64,000 nucleotides of DNA from Ustilago trichophora (lineage: Eukaryota > Basidiomycota > Ustilaginomycetes > Ustilaginales > Ustilaginaceae), in NCBI GenBank assembly GCA_900323505.1, contig OOIN01000002.1:1-64000 (forward strand), in the 5' to 3' direction. The position numbers were made by a program, and so were the translations under genes. This document shows, piece after piece, positions 50,854 to 62,139 of the stretch (position 1 is the stretch's first letter; every line of letters starts with the position of its first letter). The notes beneath the pieces are model-generated. The model made no database searches, was not told where the DNA came from, and saw nothing but the letters and a program-made list of their open reading frames with translations.

Positions 50854-52269
50854 CTAGAGCTTGGGGCTCTTGAGAGTGGCTGGGCGGGAGAGCGAGTCGC
50901 GAGCAGCCACAGTAGTGGACGTGTTCAAGCTGGATCTCGAGCGAGTTTCTGCGGTGTCGGACAAGGCAGCTAGTCTGGAAGCGCTTTGTGCGGCTCTATC
51001 GGCTATTCGGTCTTCAATGTCCTCCTCCTCCTCGTCGTCTTCTTCTTCTTCCTCCTCCTCCTCAGCTTCATCAAGCCGCACACGCGGATCATCATACCCA
51101 ATGCCGATGGATGCGAATGCGTCTCTGATTCGTCGTACCGTTAGAGAGTACGCCTCGTCCTTCATCTTTTCCGGCTTGGAACCTTGCTTGGTCATCTTGT
51201 CCCAGTTGTGGCCTTGAACTTGCGCTTCCCAATGCAAGACGGATCCCTTGTAGGCGGAACTGGAGTTGAGGCGGTCTGCAAGCTTCCGCCCTTCTCGAGC
51301 GAGCGAGTCTTGCTCTGCAGTCAAGATGGTAATCGAAGGTGGGAAGGAGGCTGGGTCGGCAAAAAGCGGCGAGATGAGGGGTTGCCTCCGATCCTTGACC
51401 CTCTCGATTGGAACGTAACATCGATAAAGGATCTTGCGAAGCCAGGGAGGAAGTGTGCCTCCGGCAGCGCCTTTCACAGGTTTGAGCTGTGGCTTGGCAT
51501 ATGGGTCTTCGTCGAGGTTTGTCGAGGGGTAGAAGGCGACGGCTGACTGAACGCCGCCGTGGAACTCTGAGCGGGTGGCGCCTATCAGCGCTAGGTTTCC
51601 GCCCGAGCTGAAGCCAACCAAAGCGACACGGTTGGGGTCCCATAACCACTCTTTCTGACCCGTAGCTCCGACAGCACCATGTCGGCGACGCTGCTTGCGG
51701 TTCTCATTCGCAAAGTGCTTGGCGAACTGGATAGCCGAATCGACGTCCTCCACTGCTGCTGGCCAAGGATGTTCAGGTGCGTGCGAGTAGTCGACATCAA
51801 TGACGATGGCCGGGAGGGTGCGAGCCGCATATGCACAGAAGCGCGCATCGTCGCCGTGGGTGTGGAAGCAGAATCCCGAACCGTGCAGATTGATGACAAT
51901 CGGCAGAGCTACGTCGTCAGGTTGGCTAGATGGCCAGTAGATATCGGCCTTGAGACGGCGTCGTTGCTCCTTTCGTGTGATCTTGTCCGGAACAAACGGT
52001 GATGGGATGTAGGTCGTCACATTGGGTTTGGGCGCTGGAGACTGTTTTGGGGTGATGAGCGGCGTAGCTAGGGGCAGGATAGCCCGGATCGCCTTGATGA
52101 TAAACGCGTCCAACATGGTGATCTTGCCGCCATGGATTTGAGATGGAAGGAAAGAGCAAAGAGCACAAGATGGAGCAGAGATGTGGATGCCTTGCTGGAC
52201 GACGCGAAACTCAGTCATCAAAGAGGAAGACAAGTTGGGACTGACAAAGCCAGTATGTGAGACTTGCAT
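50854..52269 (-). CDS. Alpha/beta hydrolase of the hormone-sensitive lipase type
   Basis: The frame extends to 52377 but the first ATG is at 52269 (471 aa). A later ATG at the MLDAFIIKAIRAI helix (near 52116) is a possible start. The oxyanion motif HGSGFCFH lies at about 129-136. The nucleophile elbow GFSSGG has Ser at 221. The acid is D321 (TAEQDSLA) and the His is H354 (VQGHNW), the order of fold-3 esterases. The substrate is unknown: ester or lipid hydrolysis is expected. An almost pure Glu/Asp tract (about 402-417), encoded by a CTC/TCC microsatellite near 51018-51060, and a Ser/Arg-rich tail follow the catalytic domain. Confidence 0.85.
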   Translation of the reverse strand: MQVSHTGFVSPNLSSSLMTEFRVVQQGIHISAPSCALCSFLPSQIHGGKITMLDAFIIKAIRAILPLATPLITPKQSPAPKPNVTTYIPSPFVPDKITRKEQRRRLKADIYWPSSQPDDVALPIVINLHGSGFCFHTHGDDARFCAYAARTLPAIVIDVDYSHAPEHPWPAAVEDVDSAIQFAKHFANENRKQRRRHGAVGATGQKEWLWDPNRVALVGFSSGGNLALIGATRSEFHGGVQSAVAFYPSTNLDEDPYAKPQLKPVKGAAGGTLPPWLRKILYRCYVPIERVKDRRQPLISPLFADPASFPPSITILTAEQDSLAREGRKLADRLNSSSAYKGSVLHWEAQVQGHNWDKMTKQGSKPEKMKDEAYSLTVRRIRDAFASIGIGYDDPRVRLDEAEEEEEEEEDDEEEEDIEDRIADRAAQSASRLAALSDTAETRSRSSLNTSTTVAARDSLSRPATLKSPKL

Positions 52270-53075
52270 GACCAGGGCGCTAGCGAGAGCATCAGAGCGA
52301 GGGTGCCGCTTCAGAAGTCCGGACCAAAGTAGCAGTCGCTCCCATAGCGTTCTCTGGATGGACCGGCGAGGTCGCACAAGGCTAGACCTGGTGAACGCAG
52401 GGTCTAGATGCGAAAGACAAGCCAGGTTACTGTCGCGCGTGCGGTAGCTCGGTTCCCATCAGCCCTGCACACTTGTTTGCAGTATTCTTGCTGTGGAGGC
52501 ATACGGCATTGCATCATTGTAGCAAGCCCCTCTCGGCTTTGGAAAGGAGAGAGAAAAAAAAATGCGAAACATTCCTGAAATACGCACGCCAACAGCTTGG
52601 AATTCTCGACTCGCCGCTGCGTCTGGGCGTCAGACCGAACAGAGGACTGGGAACTCTTCTCGCGCGAGAAGCAATATCCCCATTGCGGCACATTTCGACA
52701 GCTCCGGCCATTGTCACGTTCCACCGTTCCCATTGAAACCACCAACACCATCACATCGTTCGCTCCCCATCTTGGCAGTTCGCTAATATCAACTTGACAC
52801 GCTCAACCTGGCCTGAACCAGAACGGAAAGATCATTGACATGGCACACCAATCGCTAGCTGCTGTAAGAATACCCAGTAATAATACTGTGATTGACACGA
52901 AACCCTATTAGATGACAAATGAAACGAAGCCTGTAAAAGTGAACCGCGAAAAATGGAGCGGAGGGATATACATGGACTGCGAGATCCAAAGAAAACTTTT
53001 GGGCAGATACCACCAGGGGGGAAGCGATGATGTCTAAGAAAAGAGATAAAAGCAGGATCCGAAAGTCCGAGCTGC
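52270..53075. other. Intergenic
   Basis: Promoter of the hydrolase gene and 3' flank of the phosphate transporter. No gene was recognised. Confidence 0.55.
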
Positions 53076-54671
53076 TTACTGGAGACCAGCGCGGGCGGCG
53101 AGGAACTTGCGGTCCTCCTCGTCGGCGTCGTACTCCTTGGTCTCGGGGACCATGAAGTAGGTGACAATGGCACCGAGGATCGAGACACCGAAGAAAATCC
53201 AGAAGACACCGGTGTTACCAAGCTTGGTCTTGCTGGCGAGGTACGAGAAGAAGAGCGACGACAGAATGGCACCGCACTTTCCGCAGGCGGCACAGAAACC
53301 GTGGGCAGTGGCACGAACTCGGGTGGGGAAAGCTTCGGCGGGCACGATGAATGTAGTGGCGTTCGCGCCAAAGTTGAAGAACAACTGAAGGAAGACGAAA
53401 ACGACGAAGAAGGGACCTGTCTGGTGCTTGAGAGAGTCGAACTTGCCAGCAAGGATACCGAGGAAGAGGGCGTTCATGATGAAACCGAGGAGCTGGATGG
53501 GCTTGCGTCCAACAATGTCGACAGTGAACATGGTGAAGAAGTATCCGGGGAGGAAACCAGCGCAGGTGATGATGAGGTTACCAGTGGCGGTCTTCATGAG
53601 CTTGCCCCAGGTAGAGCCCTTGGTGAAGCCGATAGCCGAAAGAATCGAAGACTGATTGAGGTTGATACCGTAGAAGGTGATGTCGACGAGGAACCAGCAG
53701 GCGGCGCATCCGATAAGGGCCTTGAGGTTCTTCCACTCGGAGAAGTACTCGATGAACTCGTTCTTGGGCTTGCCGATCGACTTGAACGACATACCGACGG
53801 CGGTGTTCTCGATGGGGGTGACGTCGCCGCCAAGAGCCTTCTCCTTGGTGAGGTCTTCCTCGTCCGAGGGAGAACGGTTGAGGGCGGCGTGTCCCTTGGC
53901 AATGAGCTCGGGGTCGTCCTGGAGCTTACGAGCCTGGGTGAATCGGGTCGACTCGACAAGGGTGAGACGGAAGTAGAGGACGATGAAGGCGGGGATCAGG
54001 GTAAGACCCTGGAGGATACGCCAAGCACCCGAAAGCTTGTGAACCTGACCGGCGTCAACGTAGTGACGGTAGCCAGCGATGACAATAACGGCAAAGAGAG
54101 CACCGACGAGGTTACCCCAGCCCTGGTTGGAGAAGATCCACGAGAGGAGGAAACCACGGTTCTTGTTGTGAGATCGGTCGGAAACGATGGTGGCAGACAT
54201 GGGGTAGTCACCGCCGATACCGATACCCATGATGAAACGGAGGACAGCGAGCCAGATGGTGATACCGTGGCCGCCAATCGAGTCGGGAGCAGAGATCTGG
54301 AGGATGACGGCAATGATGACAATGATGAGCTCCTTGCCGTAGACGGCGGAACGACCAAACATGTCACCGCAGAAACCGAAGAAAAGCTGACCAACAATGT
54401 TACCGATGTTGGCGGAGGCCTTGAGCACACCACCCTCGAGACCCCAGTCGATGTTCTTGGTACCCTTGGGGTAGTAGGCAACGAGGATGATCGCGTAGAT
54501 CATGTTGATAATGAACAAGTCCCAAGCGTCCATGAGGAAACCAACACCAGCAATGGTGAGGAGCTTGGCCTCAGCCCAGGAGACGGAGAAGCGCGACTTC
54601 TTCTCGTTCTTCTCAACCAGAGCCAGGCCGGTGTCGCCGGCCCAGGCGTCCATATCAGAACCGAAAGCCAT
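53076..54671 (-). CDS. PHO84: High-affinity inorganic phosphate transporter, Pho84 type
   Basis: An intronless gene of 531 aa with ATG at 54671. About twelve membrane segments are visible. Family signatures are clear: GVGFLMDAWDLFIINMI in TM1, GFCGDMFGRSAVYGKE in the TM2-3 loop, GIGIGGDYPMSATIVSD in TM4, and TTFIVPAEAFPTRVRATAHG in the second half. A central cytosolic loop (about 250-310) is rich in Glu/Asp/Lys. The protein imports phosphate with protons across the plasma membrane. In yeasts its transcription is controlled by phosphate starvation; no clear CACGTG-type sites were looked for in detail here. Codon use is strongly biased, implying strong expression. Confidence 0.93.
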   Translation of the reverse strand: MAFGSDMDAWAGDTGLALVEKNEKKSRFSVSWAEAKLLTIAGVGFLMDAWDLFIINMIYAIILVAYYPKGTKNIDWGLEGGVLKASANIGNIVGQLFFGFCGDMFGRSAVYGKELIIVIIAVILQISAPDSIGGHGITIWLAVLRFIMGIGIGGDYPMSATIVSDRSHNKNRGFLLSWIFSNQGWGNLVGALFAVIVIAGYRHYVDAGQVHKLSGAWRILQGLTLIPAFIVLYFRLTLVESTRFTQARKLQDDPELIAKGHAALNRSPSDEEDLTKEKALGGDVTPIENTAVGMSFKSIGKPKNEFIEYFSEWKNLKALIGCAACWFLVDITFYGINLNQSSILSAIGFTKGSTWGKLMKTATGNLIITCAGFLPGYFFTMFTVDIVGRKPIQLLGFIMNALFLGILAGKFDSLKHQTGPFFVVFVFLQLFFNFGANATTFIVPAEAFPTRVRATAHGFCAACGKCGAILSSLFFSYLASKTKLGNTGVFWIFFGVSILGAIVTYFMVPETKEYDADEEDRKFLAARAGLQ

Positions 54672-55452
54672 CTTGGATGTAGAGCTCTTCAGCGTGTGGT
54701 GGCAGGAAGAGTTTGGTAAGGAGTATAGGTGGCGGAACAGAGAAGCCTTGAAGGGATGGGTGAGGACAGGCAAGTGGGAAATGGGATCGGAGAGTCCGGC
54801 CTGATATAGGTTTGAAAAGATTGGTGGCTGAGCATGCTGTATACGCTTGGTTCCGTTGCCGTCCCTTACGCGTGTCCTGGCCTTTGCACGACCAGAGTAG
54901 CTCAGAAAGCGCCCGGAAAGCATACAGGCACCACAACCCGAGCCATGGCGCTGCGAACAGACATTTTTTGTTGATAGCCTGGCTGATTAAGTGCCTTGTC
55001 GATGGACCATGCACAACAAAGCTCGGGTCGAATCTGATTGAATTGGGAAGGTTGCATAGGGCGGAGCGGGTGGGTTTGAAACGGAGGGTCTGATGAACCA
55101 ACCACAGATGGGAGAAACGAATTCTCAAAGGACACGTTTCCAGTGATAGGCCGACGGTGAAAGCTGGGTGTGTCGATGTAGTTTTTGACACCTCGTGCTT
55201 CTCGAGGAGGTTGAAGCCAGAGATCCAGCGAGTGAGAGCAAAGAAGGTCACCCGTTGCGGCGGTGGAGCCCAACCAGCGGATGCGGCCTAATCCGTTTCA
55301 GACAGCCGGTTCAATTTTTTTTTCTTTTTCTTTTTTTCCCTCTTTTTTGTTTTTTCTCTCTTTCTTTTGGGAAGGGGAGACCGCCACGGCCAACTAGCAG
55401 ATTTTGGCCTTTTGCTTCCACATTCTGGGTCGGCGATGCGCTCTCTACTGTA

Positions 55453-55453
<1 letters not shown>

Positions 55454-55478
<25 letters not shown>
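55454..55478 (+). repeat. (TC)n microsatellite
   Basis: A run of about twelve TC units follows ACTGTATC. It lies within the gene-poor stretch upstream of the phosphate transporter. Confidence 0.9.
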
Positions 55479-55483
<5 letters not shown>

Positions 55484-57580
55484 GATGCACTTTCTGCTTT
55501 GTATAGTTCACCGTCGTTTCTGTTCAGATTTGGACATTGATTTCACACAGTCGGCCCTGAAAGCCAGAGTGGGTTTGTGTTCAAACAGCAAATCTGCAGC
55601 CCGGTTATGCGTTGATTGATTGAAATCAAGATTCGACAGCTCGAGTTCTTCGCAACGCTCTGATCCCTTCGTCGAATGAGGAACCAGAGACGAATGATTT
55701 GTAGGCGGGTGATGAGGTACCGTGTGCAGCCCCACGTCTACACCTTGCATATTGCAACGGCTCCATCGCTACAGACGTCGAAGCTACGTTAGTCTGTAGC
55801 TTGGCTCTTACTCATTTTCAGTTTATTTCAGCGCCGTCAACATTCCGGCGAGCTTGGTCCCGACGGGTGGATAAGACTCGCTTCATCAATCGGCGGCAAC
55901 ATGGTTGGCCGCGGTATCGTACAAGGCTTGGCGGTAGTTGCGGTCAGGAGCGGGCGGCAACACCAACCGCAGAAAGGTGGCGATGCTACGAGAACGTGTA
56001 CAGTAGGAACAAGCCAGAATCAGCCACCGAGCTGATTCTGCAGTAGGCCGTCCAAAACTCTGAAGGGTAAGGGTAAGAAAGTACTCCAAGGCACACACGG
56101 TGCGAGGCTGAGCGAGGTGTGAGCACGTTCTTCTGACCAACGTCCAAAAAGCGAATCAGGCTTGGCACAGTCCGTGCGGAGAATTGTCGTCCGTTTGGTC
56201 CCATCCTCGAGCCATGCGACCGTACAGAGCTCACAGAGTGGAGAGCGAGTTTTCGACCTGTCGAATCGATTTGCACCAAGGTCGCACGATATAGCAGCGA
56301 GAAAGACCTCTTCTGAGAAGAGCTCGATAATCAGCTCTCGAGCAAGTCTGGGTGTCGAGACAAACTTGCGTGGAGGTGTGGCAGATCCCGACGCTCGTTT
56401 TGGTAGAGAATTCATGCACCGCTGTCCACGTTCTTCGAGACGCAGCTGAAAATCTGCACTCCGCACCGACACGTTCAAGAATGTCGCTTTCTGATTGGCT
56501 GAAAAAAGCCGCGTGGCTAGCTTGAAACAGCGGGGCCACCGCCATCCGCTTCGTGCCTCTGAAAGCGAAGACTCAGACAGCTAGGCTTCAAGCTCGAAGA
56601 GCTTGCTTCCGTGGTGATAGGCACAGAATAATATCGACTCATTTCGTTCTCTTACAATAACTACGGAAAGGAGTTCCTAGCGTCGAGATCATCTCAACTT
56701 GAGCTTGAGAAAGCTAATTAGTATACCCGGCAGCGGTACGCAAATCAAAAGGGAAAATCAAAAACAAAAAAGAAGCGGGTCGACAAAGTCAGCTGCAGGA
56801 CGCAGGGCTTGGCGTGCTCAACTTGCACAAGCGGGACAGGACCCGGTTCAGCTGCCTCTCTCCCGGACAAGAGTTTGTCTTCCAATCTTTCTTCTCGTTG
56901 ACTAGGGTCGAAACCGCACGGCGGCAAGCCACGGACCGATGGACGAGACTGACTCGGCGGCCTCGTCAGGCTCACACACCAGCGACCCCGGTCTTTTCCG
57001 TAGGTAATCTCGACAGATCGTTTCCTGCCTTTCATGGTGGGATGAGCAAGGTTTGATGTTATTGCACTGGAAATACAGATACGATACTCGTCTCCGCACA
57101 AAGTTGATGAATTTGATATTCGCGGAAGAGAATCCCCTGCTCTGAAACACATATCTTCCTCGCTCAGATGGAGAAAAAATGGGGACAATGCGAGGAAAAA
57201 GTGTCGATAATGATTTTGGCAGGCTTGGACTTGGTGGCTCACTTTATCATGACCCAGATTTCTTTCAGGGACCTGGCGGATCTCGCGTCGATAAAATCGA
57301 CCTCGATGGCCCCAGCCTGGCCCACTACCATCGTAACGCAGTGATCTAGTGGCGCACTCACCAATGACCAAAGTGGGATGAGCTAACGGCAATCCATCTT
57401 CCCGCCATCTAAGTCATTGTCAAAACGATTGGGGTGCAGAGTTTGAGCCTGTTCTTGTCTGACACCTGTCGAAGCTCGACCCGTTAAGCATCTGAGGCGA
57501 GTTTTCCTTTTTGCCTTTCGGAGACTGTACGAGGACCAAGCATGCTGAACTCGCCGCAAGAAGGAGCGAACGTGTCTTCT

Positions 57581-58112
57581 TTACAGCTCATTGAATTCGC
57601 GAATCACAGAACATGAGGTGGGGAGAAAGACCATCTTCGATGGCAACCTGTCTGCCAGGCCTCTTGTATCCAAATTGCCAGGCTCGCAGGTAAAGATCAC
57701 GAACTCGTCGTAGCGTTTGGATTCCAAATCAAAGCCCACTCTCCTCCGCCGGGCATCATAGCGGGCCTCAGGGCGGACATACTTTCTTGCCGCCTTAGGA
57801 ACGTTTTGCGCAAGCATTCGGTACCTGCATGATACAGTCCGAGCTCCTTTTTCTCCGGAACAAACTCAAGCCTTTATGGCCGTACTTCACAGCACACTCA
57901 TAACATGTAGCTTGATCTCGAACCTTGGCTGCAAGCCTGGTCAGAACTCGTACAGCAACATGGTTCGGCATTGGCCAGCGCCAATTAATGATGAATAGGA
58001 TAAGCTCGGCGTGTGCCTCAGTGCACACAGCGTCGTTCACGTCCTGACAGCACGTGGACAGATACTGTATGTGTGTCTCGCACATGAACTTACGGTCCAT
58101 TCTGACCGACAT
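57581..58112 (-). pseudogene. Possible multi-exon gene or relic, unknown
   Basis: Two minus-strand segments adjoin. One starts at ATG 58112 (105 aa, containing CETHIQYLST, AELILFIINWRWP and CYECAVKYGHKG). The next ends at 57581 (containing ARKYVRPEARYDARRRR and YDEFVIFTCEPG). A possible GTAAGT donor lies in the frame near 58095, and a candidate junction lies near 57820. The helix pattern faintly recalls the C-terminal part of BTB/POZ proteins, but I cannot build a complete frame. This may be a decayed gene or chance open frames. Confidence 0.2.
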
Positions 58113-59201
58113 CCACGGCCCGGTTCATTCGGATGTTCTCTCCCGTTTTGTCCCAGCCAGCCCAAGCAGAGCACGGCGGAGCGTAGCTCCACTGTACTGC
58201 CACTGGTGGCAAAACGTGAGCTGGCGATGACGGCGACGGTGGCGACGCAAAATCCGGCATCTATTCTTTGCTCTCCGGCGTCTTCCAACCGAGTGAAAAA
58301 TGGGTCACCAGATCATAGCTGGCCGATCGCCTCAACTTGGCTCCAGCTTTGTTGCGGCCAACTTTGCGGAGGCGAGGTTATCAAGGTGATCATCAAACGA
58401 CGAATGCATGAATTCGACGTCATTTTTTGCAATCCAGACTGGGCATAATTTTAAGGAGAGGGCTACATTTGTAGAGTCTACACACAGTAGTCAGACATGA
58501 AATGTCGATGTCCTGAAAGCAAGTCCGTCAGTGGCGTACCGGCAACTAGTCATTTCGCACGTTCACCTAGATCACGTAAAGTAACAACGATCAAAGTCAC
58601 ATGTTCGCGCTTCAGTCTCGGCCTGTCACAAGGCGAGCCCCAGGGGTTCAAGTCGTAAATTGGCAGAGACGCCGTAACCCGACAGGACGGATTTGAGCTA
58701 AGCGAAGAGACTAGTAGACTTTAAAGTGCGTTTCGGCCAGCTCATTCTAGACCTTGGCCGTCTGGGTCTCAATCACCGCAATAATTCAAGGGCGAACTAC
58801 AACGGCGGCGATCTGCCAAAGCAACGTGCGCATTCCTTCGCTCACATGAGGATCCTTCCGGTCGAGTAAGAGCCACCTCTCATGGGTATCTGTTCAATCG
58901 CTCTGTGAAGCCGGTCTGTCTGCAGTGGCGTCCGTGTGTAGAAGCAGTTGCAAGTCGAAGATGTCAGGTCGGGTCCGGTCATACTTTTTGGCACCTGTCA
59001 GGATCGCCTTGCGACCGGCCGTCCCGATTCCTTCGTTCATCGGCATGAGGTGATGAGAGTGTTTCGGTGCGTTGAGAGGTGTGCTAGGTACATGGTGCGA
59101 TATCCAAAGTCGCCTAACAGCAAGGATTGTTCCGCTGTGCTCGAAGCACAATGTCCTGAAACGATCTACGGCTCGGATCGCAATACATCTACAGGCTTCC
59201 A

Positions 59202-59819
59202 TCAAGGTCCAGCTTCGTCTGCCACCTCGGCAGCATCGGCAGCATCCGCATCCACTTCGTCCTCCGTGACAGCCTCGAGCACACGGCCGGCGGCATGCGC
59301 AGCTCCTCTGGCACCATCCCTAGCTGGCTTGTAGAGAATGTCGAGCATGCGTTGAATGGTTGCCAAGTCCAGGTTTCCGTCCTCATCAAATTGTGCTTCG
59401 ACTTGGCCCTCGCTGCCCAGTCGTTTGCGAAGTTCGTCGAGAGAATCCATCGTTTCTTGTCCGGGCACGAGTGCCGGGGCTCCACCCACAGCACCTTCAG
59501 GTGCAAGCTTGTTAAACTTTGTCCTTGCATCGCTGACCACACCGGGTGCGCCTACCGAGCTGACATGGTCATGAGCGCCGTACTTGGTCTTGGTCCATGA
59601 GGAAAGCGGAGAGAGTGCTGCCTGGCCGCGGTAGTAGAATCGCGCGAATTGGTAGCCTAGCAGCAATATCGTAGTCGCCAGCAGAATGTATAGTAGAGAC
59701 TGCAGTTTGGATGACTCCCCAGCTCCACCCTTCTTGCCTTTGGTCGGAGGAGGACGCGAGACACCTCCTGTGGACGACAATGCCCGCTTGTTGCGCTGCC
59801 TGGCTGATGATGATGGCAT
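59202..59819 (-). CDS. Small single-pass membrane protein, unknown
   Basis: An intronless gene of 205 aa with ATG at 59819. A basic Ser/Arg/Lys-rich N-terminus (1-38) precedes one membrane segment (about 39-58, LQSLLYILLATTILLLGYQF). The rest is soluble and rich in Ala/Asp/Glu, with a possible helix DSLDELRKRLGSEGQVEAQF and an acidic Ala/Asp/Glu tail. Positive residues before the segment suggest an N-in orientation. I do not recognise the family; an ER or mitochondrial membrane anchor is possible. Confidence 0.65.
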   Translation of the reverse strand: MPSSSARQRNKRALSSTGGVSRPPPTKGKKGGAGESSKLQSLLYILLATTILLLGYQFARFYYRGQAALSPLSSWTKTKYGAHDHVSSVGAPGVVSDARTKFNKLAPEGAVGGAPALVPGQETMDSLDELRKRLGSEGQVEAQFDEDGNLDLATIQRMLDILYKPARDGARGAAHAAGRVLEAVTEDEVDADAADAAEVADEAGP

Positions 59820-60298
59820 CTTGAGGTTGGAATGTGGTGATGCTGGAAGAGCGGAAACAAGATGGTCAAAGTCAATGATGTGGAAGAAGGGTCAAGCGTG
59901 GAATGTGATCAACCTCCACGTCATAGTCGGACGATGCTTGTCATCGTAAAACATGTCCCGAAATCCGAGATCCAAGCAACGCCGTCGACCCAAGCCCCTC
60001 ATTTTCTCCACATCGGATATAAGGGAGCATGCAAAGTAGTTGATAACACCAACTTGGCTCGTTGTCACAACGTTTGGCCTTGTGAGAATTGCAATGAAGT
60101 TTCTTCTTAGCGAAGTGATGCAACAGCACAGAAAGATGGAAAAATAGGCTGTACAAGCTTGCCTACAATTTCTGTGCGGCTTGGCAGAGGATCGGGGTCC
60201 AAATGGTATGCGGTCTGCGGACAGGTGCTTCGCATTAAAGCCACAGACAGGGTTCAAGCGAAGCGTTCCTTTCCTCGCCAACACCACTCCGCAGTCGC
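59820..60298. promoter_or_regulatory. Divergent promoter region
   Basis: A 479-bp gap between the membrane protein gene and the methyltransferase gene, which are divergently transcribed. No gene was recognised. Confidence 0.5.
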
Positions 60299-61319
60299 AT
60301 GTATCGATCGACCACCTCCCGTTTTCTCCACCGCCAAAACCCCGTTTCGTCTTCTACAACTTCTAACTCGCTACTGATCCGCTTTGCCAGGTCACACACC
60401 TACTGTGTGTCCGGTCGTTCAGCGATACTGTCAACCATGACCGCTTCACTTCCAAAGGAGGACCAAGTCCAAAACTTGCGAAAACTCTTCGCCGCATCTG
60501 ACATTCCCAACGATCCCAAGGCATGGGATCAGGCCTGGATCGACAGCACGACGCCATGGGACTCGAACCGGCCTCAGCCGGCTCTGGTCGAGTTGCTGGA
60601 GGGCGTGCACGACGCCGAGACTAAAGTACCTGATCTTCAAGGCAAGCTTGTACCCGTTTCAGAAGTAATTCCTAAAGGAGAAGGTACGGCTGTTGTGCCT
60701 GGCTGTGGAAGGGGTTACGATGCCAAAGTTTTCGCGGAGCGTGGCTTTACCAGTTATGGAGTCGATATTAGCTCAAATGCTGTCGCTGCGGCCAACAAGG
60801 TGAGTTTCCGGACTTTCTTTGCAGGCAGGAAGGAGCGGATTGACTGACCTCTTTTGTGTCTTTGTTGACGTTATCCTCGATAAACTTCAACAGTGGCTCA
60901 AAGATCAAGACCTGCCTGCCGACCTGAAATCTAGAGTCAACTTTGTCGAGGCAGACTTTTTTACCCTCGGCACGGACAAGTGTGCCACCGCCGCCCTATC
61001 TAAGGCAGGACAAGCATCGCTCGCGTACGACTATACTTTCCTCTGTGCGATCCCGCCTTCTCTCCGCTCAAGCTGGGGAGAGACCTACACTCGACTGTTG
61101 GCTAAGGATGCGGTCCTGATCTCGCTCGTCTTCCCGATTCATGGAGACCGTCCGGGAGGCCCGCCCTTCTCGATCTCGCCTGATCTGGTGCGGGAGCTGC
61201 TGGGATCACAGAAAAATGCAGACGGAAGTGCAGCTTGGAAGGAGCTCGCAGAGCTTAAGCCAAAGGGTTCCGAGACACGCCCCGATGTTGAGCGCGTGAT
61301 GGTCTGGCGCCGCCTTTGA
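60299..61319 (+). CDS. TPMT-type SAM-dependent methyltransferase
   Basis: Two exons, 60299-60799 and 60894-61319, with a 94-nt phase-0 intron (GTGAGT donor, CAACAG acceptor). There are two in-frame starts. ATG 60299 gives 308 aa with an Arg/Ser-rich presequence-like N-terminus. ATG 60437 (A at -3) gives 262 aa, starting MTASLPKED. The core shows WDQAWIDSTTPWDSNRPQPAL, the SAM-binding motif TAVVPGCGRGYDAKVFAERG, YGVDISSNAV, and a later VFPIHGDRPGGPPFSI. This matches thiopurine/thiol methyltransferases, which methylate small thiols or halides. The second start probably yields a cytosolic form. Confidence 0.85.
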
Positions 61320-62139
61320 TGTTGCTCAAAATTCCCAATGGTGGACAACACCGCAAAGCATTGTGCAAGGCCGTGAAAGCTGGCGAAAGACTTACAGAGG
61401 CTCAATTGCTGTAGCGATCGTTGACCGCCTCCACCACCATTACTCGTACCACTATGCCATTGCAGCGTGATGCGTCGGGACGAAGAGTGCTTGGGCTCTG
61501 TTGATGATGCGTCTTTATTCCGTATTGACTGCATGTATGACTGCAGTCAAGCTTTGCGACGAGTCGTGGTAACACATGAGCTCAGGCAAACTTTCATCCT
61601 GGATCCCGTGGCTTGCGCTTTGTCTCTTTGCCTCCGTATGCGCAACAATTTGATTGGTCTTATGGATATGTGCTTTCTTATGATGACAATGTGATGCTGT
61701 GTGGGGCTGGGAAGGACGCAGGAAGCATCGGCAAATTAAACGGCCTCGCTCTCACGACAGCAACAAGATGGGTGATTCCATTTTGATAGTATTTGGAAGG
61801 CGACCTACCATAACAGGCAGTTGGAAACGAGGCAAAGCCATGTGACGGTGCAGCCAGAGACCAACACTTTTTTGGCGTCCGAAGAATCGGACGTAATGGC
61901 TGCAATTTCTGCAATTTCTAAAATCACTTTTGGGTTGCAGCTGTCAAGCCTTATCTTCGAGTGCTTGCACTGACCTTGAAGGAGGAGCTGTCTTTTCCCT
62001 TGGTGGGGCAGTCTCCTATCACTTCCATGTTGCTTCTTTCGTTTAGACCACCAGCATCGTTCAGACCGGCCCTTTCACTTTATCAAAACAGAGTTTGCTT
62101 CCACGGAAAGCAAAAATCGCTGTTGGAAGGTGTACCGTC
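61320..62139. other. Intergenic
   Basis: The 3' flank of the methyltransferase gene and promoter of the serine dehydratase gene. No gene was recognised. Confidence 0.5.

Larger units (their letters stand above)
54672..59201. other. Gene-poor stretch of 4.5 kb
   Basis: No convincing complete gene was found. Frames are short or lack ATG, and their products show no domain I recognise. It holds a T-rich tract near 55315-55360, a (TC)n microsatellite near 55454-55478, and possible relic coding segments on the minus strand around 57.6-58.3 kb (listed separately). The length is unusual for this otherwise dense region, so it may be an old insertion, a decayed gene or a non-coding RNA locus. Confidence 0.5.

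Noticed and set aside
53301..54719. Open frame of 472 codons antisense to the phosphate transporter
   Set aside because: Same codon-bias shadow: Glu/Asp/Gly/Val-rich without domains, fully covered by the conserved Pho84-type gene.
56020..57392. Minus-strand frames of 152 and 215 codons in the gene-poor stretch
   Set aside because: Both begin without ATG and show no domains or conserved spacing.
58011..58448. Plus-strand frame of 145 codons
   Set aside because: No ATG at its start, no domain, and it overlaps possible minus-strand relic exons.
58621..58665. tRNA-like GGGGTTCAAGTC string
   Set aside because: It resembles a T arm, but no matching acceptor, D or anticodon stems could be drawn around it.
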